A stretch of DNA of 25,251 nt, from NCBI GenBank assembly GCA_964242595.1, contig CAXTBC010000058.1, positions 1 to 25,251 of the forward strand, in the 5' to 3' direction. Origin of the DNA: BOG-908 sp964242595 (GTDB lineage Bacteria > Pseudomonadota > Alphaproteobacteria > Acetobacterales > Acetobacteraceae). The notes under the pieces are model-generated. The model was not told the DNA's origin and did not search any database. It was given only the letters and a program-made list of their open reading frames with translations. Below, piece after piece: positions 21,496 to 25,251 of the stretch. The position numbers were made by a program, and so were the translations under genes. How positions within the stretch are numbered: the stretch's first letter is position 1; every line of letters starts with the position of its first letter.

Positions 21496-22172
21496 CGCTC
21501 TCCCGCCGGCATCACCAGCCGCCCGGCGCCGTCCAGCGCCATGCCGAACGCCGCGGCCGCCTGCGGCAGCATTGCGTCCGGCGCGCCGTCCGCCACCACC
21601 CTGCCATCCGCCATCACCAACATGCGCGTGGCATAGCCTGCCGCAAGCTCGACGGCGTGCAGCACGGCCACGATGCACTTGCCCTCGCGCGCCAGGCGGG
21701 CCAGCAGCGTCATCACCTCGTGGGCGGCGCGCGGGTCCAGGTCGGACACCGGCTCGTCGAGCAGCAGCACCGGCGCGGCGGTGGCCAGTGCGCGCGCCAG
21801 CATCACCCGGCGCGCCTGCCCGCCTGACAGCCGGTCCACCCGCCGCCCCGCCAGGTCGCCCACACCGCAGGAAGCCATGGCGTCGGCCACGGCAGCGCGG
21901 TCGGCGTCGCGCCACGGGATACGGCCCAGGGCCACCACCTCCTCCACCCGCAACCCCCAGGCGCAGCGCGCCCCCTGCTCCACGTAGGCCACCCGGCGCG
22001 CGTCCGGCCGGCCGCCGGGCAGCAGGCCGGCCAGGCCGCGCAGCAGCGTGCTCTTGCCCGCACCGTTTGGCCCGCACACCGCCACCAGCTCACCGGCGCC
22101 GGCACGGAAATCCACCCCGTGCAGCACCTGCCGGCCGCCCAGGGCCGCACGCAGCCTCGAAGCCTCGATCAC
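21492..22172 (-). CDS. btuD: ABC transporter ATPase, B12 uptake (BtuD-like)
   Basis: A 226-residue ATPase from GTG 22172, which overlaps the permease stop as GTGA. An open frame continues upstream to 23093 but only as a shadow of the permease gene. Walker A GPNGAGKST (34-42), signature LSGGQ (115-119), Walker B VLLLDEP (135-141), D-loop SDLD and switch His172 (AVLHA) are all present. The arrangement is that of the FecE/BtuD class that energises corrinoid, iron-siderophore or haem import. Assignment to B12 comes from the adjoining adenosyltransferase and the nearby riboswitch-controlled receptor. The signature LSGGQARRVMLARALA is intact, so the enzyme should be active. Confidence 0.88.
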   Translation of the reverse strand: MIEASRLRAALGGRQVLHGVDFRAGAGELVAVCGPNGAGKSTLLRGLAGLLPGGRPDARRVAYVEQGARCAWGLRVEEVVALGRIPWRDADRAAVADAMASCGVGDLAGRRVDRLSGGQARRVMLARALATAAPVLLLDEPVSDLDPRAAHEVMTLLARLAREGKCIVAVLHAVELAAGYATRMLVMADGRVVADGAPDAMLPQAAAAFGMALDGAGRLVMPAGER

Positions 22173-23104
22173 AGCGCGGCCCGCCTGGCGATGGCCACCA
22201 GGAACGGCGCGCCTAGCAGCGCCGTCAGCACGCCCAGCCGCGGTTCGGACGCCAGCGGCACAACCAGCGGCGCCAGCCGCGCCAGCACGTCGGCCGCCAG
22301 CAGCAGCGCCGCCCCGCCGGCCAAGCTCGGCCACAGCAGCCCGCCCGGCCTGGCGCCGAACCACGGCCGTAGCAAATGCGGCACCACCAGGCCCACGAAG
22401 CCGATGCCGCCAGCCACCGCCGCCCCGCCACCCACCGCCAGGCTCACCCCCAGCGCCGCCCAGCGCAGCGTGCCGCCAACCTCCACGCCCAGGCTCGCTG
22501 CCGTGGCCTCCCCCAGGCTCAGCCCGTCCAGCCGCCGCCCCAAGCCCAGCAGCACCCCGCAGCCCGCCGCGATCACCGGGGCCGCCAGCGCCAGGTGAAG
22601 CTGCGTGCGGTCCTCCAGCCCGCCCATCAGCCAGAAGGTGATCTCGGCCAGCGCGAACGGGTTCGGCGCCAGGGACAGCGCCAGCGCGATGAAGGCGGAC
22701 GCCGCCGCCGAAAGTGCCACGCCGCCCAGGATCATCATGCCGGCCGAGAGCCCGCGTCCCAGCACCCCCAGCAGCACGCCGCATCCCACGGCAGCCCCCA
22801 GCAACGCCCCGGCCGGCAGCGCCCAGGGTGCAGCGGCCGCGATGCCCCAGTAGAACACCACCACCGCCCCGAACGCGGCACAGCCGCCGATGCCCAGCAG
22901 CCCGGGGTCGGCCAGCGGGTTGCGTAGCGCGCCTTGCAGCACCGCGCCGGACAGTCCCAGGCCGCCGCCCACCAGGCCGGCCAGCAGCGTGCGCGGCACC
23001 CTGATCTGCCACAGGACCAGCCGGTCCGGCACGCCCAGGCCCGTTGCGCCCACCAGGAGTGAGGCTGCCGCCAGCAGTGCTACGGCGGCCCATAACCGTT
23101 TCAT
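22169..23104 (-). CDS. btuC: ABC transporter permease, B12 uptake (BtuC/FecCD family)
   Basis: A 311-residue protein from ATG 23104. An open frame runs back to 23236, but only through repeat copy I. It is largely hydrophobic with about ten membrane segments. FecCD/BtuC hallmarks are present: RVPRTLLAGLVGGGLGLSGA, then LQGALRNPLADPGLLGIGG (about 45-75), and GGIGFVGLVVPHLLRPWFG (about 225-243), the region that contacts the ATPase. It forms the inner-membrane channel with the ATPase encoded immediately downstream (four-base overlap). The 142-base gap to the binding-protein gene contains repeat copy I. No good ribosome site is visible before the ATG, so expression may depend on read-through. Confidence 0.9.
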   Translation of the reverse strand: MKRLWAAVALLAAASLLVGATGLGVPDRLVLWQIRVPRTLLAGLVGGGLGLSGAVLQGALRNPLADPGLLGIGGCAAFGAVVVFYWGIAAAAPWALPAGALLGAAVGCGVLLGVLGRGLSAGMMILGGVALSAAASAFIALALSLAPNPFALAEITFWLMGGLEDRTQLHLALAAPVIAAGCGVLLGLGRRLDGLSLGEATAASLGVEVGGTLRWAALGVSLAVGGGAAVAGGIGFVGLVVPHLLRPWFGARPGGLLWPSLAGGAALLLAADVLARLAPLVVPLASEPRLGVLTALLGAPFLVAIARRAAL

Positions 23105-23118
23105 GGTGACGTGCAGTG

Positions 23119-23190
23119 GGAAGGAAGACCTTCTTTTTCGAGAAACAGAAGCAAAAAGCTTTTGCTGGTGCTGTCGCGGACGGCTGACAC
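23119..23190 (+). repeat. Hairpin repeat element, copy I
   Basis: GGAAGGAAGACCTTCTTTTT then CGAGAAACAGAAGCAAAAAG, CTTTTGCTGGTGCTGTCGCG and GACGGCTGAC. The tail matches the inner arms of pair F. It lies between the stop of the B12-binding-protein gene and the permease start, within the operon. Confidence 0.85.
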
Positions 23191-23246
23191 GTGTGGCTTT
23201 TGTTGGTGGGCTGCCGCTAGTTGGCCTTGGCTGCAACCCCCGGCCG

Positions 23247-24122
23247 TCACCTCGCCACCGCGTCCACCGCCGCTGTGCTGAACGGCCCTGCGCACACCAG
23301 CAGCGGTGGGGCCACCGTCCGGCGCGCCAGCCCGGCCAGTGCCGGGTGCCAGGCCAGGTCCGTGGCCATTGAGGGGAACCGTGCCGCCGCCTCTGTCACC
23401 AGCAGGTCCGGCCGGGCCGCCAGCAGCGCCTCCAACCCTATCCGCCCGCCGGTCCCGGCGTTGGCCAGCCCGGCCGCCCGCAGTACCGCGTCGCCGAAGC
23501 TGCCGGGCCCTGCCGTCCAGCCGCCCGCCTCCCACAGCACCGCCCGGCCCGCACGCTTGTGCGCGCTGGCCAGCCGGCGGCCCATCTCGGCCACTAGCGC
23601 CTGGCCCCGCGCCGCGACGCCCAGCAGCCCGGCCACCTGCGTCACCTGCGCAGCTACGGCGGCGAAATCCTCGGCTTCCTCGATCTGCACCACGCGCACC
23701 CCCCGAGTGCGCAGCAGCGCTACCGTTCCCTGCGCCCCGTAACGGCCCGCCAGCACTAGGTCCGGACGCAGCGCCAGCACCGCCTCGGCATCCGCCCGCA
23801 CCGTCGGCAGCCGCGCGGCCTGCGCGGCCACGAAGCTCAATGCCGGGTCACGTGCCAGCGGTTCCAGCGCCGCCACCCGCTCCGGCGCCAGCAGCACCAG
23901 CAACTGGTCGGTGCACAGGTTCAGCGAGACGACGTTGCGCTGAGCAAAAGAAGGCCAGCCGGCCAGGCAAACCAAGCCGCACAGCGCTAGCCGGATGTGC
24001 CAGGATAAAACCGCGACAGCACGACCGAAAGTCTTTTGCTTCTTTTCTTCAGAAAAGAAGGCCTTCCTTCCTTTAAATAGCAACAACACCCACCCGCTTG
24101 GCCTTGTGCTCCGGCTCCACAT
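23247..24122 (-). CDS. btuF: Periplasmic B12-binding protein (BtuF-like), with repeat-derived N-terminus
   Basis: Up to 291 residues from ATG 24122. GTG 24089 and TTG 24086 or 24083 are alternatives; all lie inside the upstream CDF gene and none has a strong ribosome site. The signal core LALCGLVCLAGWPSFAQ has no ATG or GTG just before it. The mature part starts NVVSLNLCTDQLLVLLAPER, has ALRPDLVLAGRYG, and ends near FSTAAVDAVA, the two-lobed fold of class III corrinoid/siderophore binders without the central lobe helices of large binders. Between the start and the signal core, KAFFSEEKKQKTFG is encoded by hairpin repeat J. It delivers substrate to BtuC/BtuD. A few homologues bind other chelates, but the operon favours B12. 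Confidence 0.82.
   Translation of the reverse strand: MWSRSTRPSGWVLLLFKGRKAFFSEEKKQKTFGRAVAVLSWHIRLALCGLVCLAGWPSFAQRNVVSLNLCTDQLLVLLAPERVAALEPLARDPALSFVAAQAARLPTVRADAEAVLALRPDLVLAGRYGAQGTVALLRTRGVRVVQIEEAEDFAAVAAQVTQVAGLLGVAARGQALVAEMGRRLASAHKRAGRAVLWEAGGWTAGPGSFGDAVLRAAGLANAGTGGRIGLEALLAARPDLLVTEAAARFPSMATDLAWHPALAGLARRTVAPPLLVCAGPFSTAAVDAVAR
24004..24071 (-). repeat. Hairpin repeat element, copy J, inside the btuF reading frame
   Basis: The minus strand reads GGAAGGAAGGCCTTCTTTTC, then TGAAGAAAAGAAGCAAAAGA, CTTTCGG and GTGCTGTCGCGG. It is almost identical to copies A and G1. It lies two bases beyond the CDF stop codon and is open throughout in the btuF-like frame. Confidence 0.85.
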
Positions 24123-24960
24123 GGATGTTCACCACGAGGTGATCCATGTCCGCCTGCAGCGCCGCCTCGATCCGGTCGCAGATCTCGTGCGAGACGTCCA
24201 CACGCATGGCGCCTGGCACCACCAGGTGGAACTGCACGAAGATCGTGCGCCCGGCCTGCCGCGCCTTGATGTCGTGCGCCTCGATCGCGCCGCCGCCATG
24301 TGCCGCCAGCACGGCCTCGATCCGCGCCACCGTGCCGTCGGACGGTGCCATGTCCATCAGCCCGCCCATCGACTCGCCAATCAGGTGCACGCCGGACCAC
24401 AGCACGTAAACCGCGGTCGCGGCCCCCACCACCGCGTCCAGCTGCAGCACGCCGGTGGCCAGCACCAGCCCTACGCCTGCCACCACGCCAAAGCTGGTCA
24501 CCACGTCGCCCATCAGGTGGCGCGCGTCGCCGCGCAGCGCCGGCGAGCGGGCGCGCCGCGCCGCGCCGAACAGCACCCAGGCCCATCCGGCGTTCACCGC
24601 GGTCGCCGCCAGGTTCAGCCCCACGCCCAGCCCCACCTCGGCCAGGACGTGCGGGTGCCGCCACGCCTGCCACGCGTGCTGCAGGATGCTCACCGCCGCG
24701 ACCACGATCAGCACGCCTTCCACCACCGCGGCGATGAATTCCGCCTTGTCGTGCCCGTAGGGATGGTTGTGATCGGCCGGCTGGGCGGCGAAGCGCAGAG
24801 CCGCGAGCGCGATGCCGGACGCAGCCACGTTCACCACCGTCTCCAGCGCGTCCGAGTAGAACGCAGCGCTGCCGGTGAACCGCCATGCCGCGGTCTTCAG
24901 GGCCAGCACCAGCAGGCCCACGCCAATGCTGGCCGTAGCGATCAGGGTGACTCGCATCAT
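24073..24960 (-). CDS. CDF-family cation exporter (FieF-like)
   Basis: A 295-residue protein from ATG 24960 (a second ATG follows at once). Six membrane segments can be traced. Metal-site motifs are FYSDALETVVNVAASG (about 34-49), HPYGHDKAEFIAAVVEG (about 66-82) and DARHLMGDVVTSFG (about 145-158), matching the D..D / HxxxD arrangement of CDF antiporters with Glu replacing the second Asp of site one. The C-terminal cytoplasmic domain (about 205-290) ends HLVVNIHVEPEHK, the metal-sensing fold. The FieF/MntE group exports Fe2+, Zn2+, Mn2+ or Co2+; the ion cannot be told from this sequence. It heads the B12-uptake run, and the next frame begins inside it, so co-transcription is likely. Confidence 0.88.
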   Translation of the reverse strand: MMRVTLIATASIGVGLLVLALKTAAWRFTGSAAFYSDALETVVNVAASGIALAALRFAAQPADHNHPYGHDKAEFIAAVVEGVLIVVAAVSILQHAWQAWRHPHVLAEVGLGVGLNLAATAVNAGWAWVLFGAARRARSPALRGDARHLMGDVVTSFGVVAGVGLVLATGVLQLDAVVGAATAVYVLWSGVHLIGESMGGLMDMAPSDGTVARIEAVLAAHGGGAIEAHDIKARQAGRTIFVQFHLVVPGAMRVDVSHEICDRIEAALQADMDHLVVNIHVEPEHKAKRVGVVAI

Positions 24961-25117
24961 GCGGCGGAGTGTACACGAACCGAAAAAGTTCCGCCTCCAG
25001 CGGCTCGGGGCGGCTGACCGGTCCCGGTTGTTTGCAACCTAATTATCCTGGGCCGCGGCCCTCATATCCTGCGGGCGCCGGCTTTACACATGATGGTGCT
25101 GCTTTCATCGGCTGCGT

Positions 25118-25251
25118 AAGCATGGGGCTCTGCCCCAGACCCGTCATGCCCGGCACGCATTCGTGTGACGGCGCTCTAATACTAACGGCCGTAAACTTGA
25201 CCTATAGACAAGCATGGGGCTCTGCCCCAAACCCCGCTGGGGCCTCGAGGC
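25118..25251. repeat. GGGGCTCTGCCCC-type repeats at right edge
   Basis: A partial copy, AAGCATGGGGCTCTGCCCC (25118-25136), is followed by a longer one from 25177 (TAATACTAACGGCCGTAAAC) through GGGGCTCTGCCCC (25216-25228) to GGGGCCTCGAGGC at the window end. The second is the inverse of 18745-18820 with one base missing. It continues beyond the window. The gap 24961-25117 before it shows no gene. Confidence 0.85.

Noticed and set aside
21492..23093. Apparent 533-residue fusion of permease region and ATPase
   Set aside because: The first half is an out-of-frame reading of btuC (Gly/Arg-rich); the ATPase starts cleanly at GTG 22172 with a four-base overlap.
465..24071. Repeats considered as a CRISPR array
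   Set aside because: Copies are kilobases apart, occur in both orientations, have no unique equal-length spacers, and no cas genes are present.
24961..25117. Possible second cobalamin riboswitch upstream of the CDF gene
   Set aside because: No B12 box or GCTGCCCCCGC core is present on either strand in this gap.

Overview
The window looks like chromosome of a high-GC alphaproteobacterium, most likely an acetic acid bacterium (Acetobacteraceae). This rests on protein character (LptD, SurA, ParC, Der, a DmeF-type CDF), strong GC bias at third codon positions, and two families of short intergenic repeats of a kind I associate with acetic acid bacteria. No database was consulted, so the taxon is an inference. 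Most of the content is housekeeping: envelope biogenesis, DNA topology, ribosome assembly and vitamin B12 uptake. I do not see a clear new multi-gene defence or mobile system.

Layout. 1-433 (-): start of a YmdB-type metallophosphoesterase, cut by the window edge. 641-1920 (+): an exported two-domain VOC protein overlapping a Gly-rich lipoprotein gene. 1921-2351: an IS5-type transposase scrap and a decayed repeat. 2352-8455 (-): lptF-lptG-lptD-surA, the LPS transport and outer-membrane folding operon. 8594-9945 (-): a DmeF-like Co/Ni exporter and a small lipoprotein. 10109-13690 (+): a YfgM-like protein, BamB and Der, a common bacterial gene order. 13907-16111 (-): parC. 16303-18549 (+): a cobalamin riboswitch and a BtuB-like TonB-dependent receptor. 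18818-20023 (-): a secreted GH26-like glycosidase. 20024-20928: a gene-free stretch. 20929-24960 (-): CDF exporter, B12-binding protein, permease, ATPase and cobalamin adenosyltransferase, tightly packed.

How the genes work together. LptF/G and LptD are inner- and outer-membrane parts of the LPS export machine. SurA and BamB deliver and fold outer-membrane proteins, LptD among them. The B12 locus is complete for uptake: receptor (riboswitch-controlled), periplasmic binder, ABC permease and ATPase, then adenosylation to coenzyme B12.

The most interesting signal is between the genes. A hairpin element of about 45-70 bp sits at most gene junctions, often as head-to-head pairs. Its stem varies between copies with matching changes on both arms. 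In two places (lptD and the btuF-like gene) the element appears to be translated, giving the exported protein a repeat-derived N-terminal extension. A second repeat family (GGGGCTCTGCCCC type) occurs as a near-identical inverted pair about 6.4 kb apart, around the glycosidase and the B12-uptake operon.
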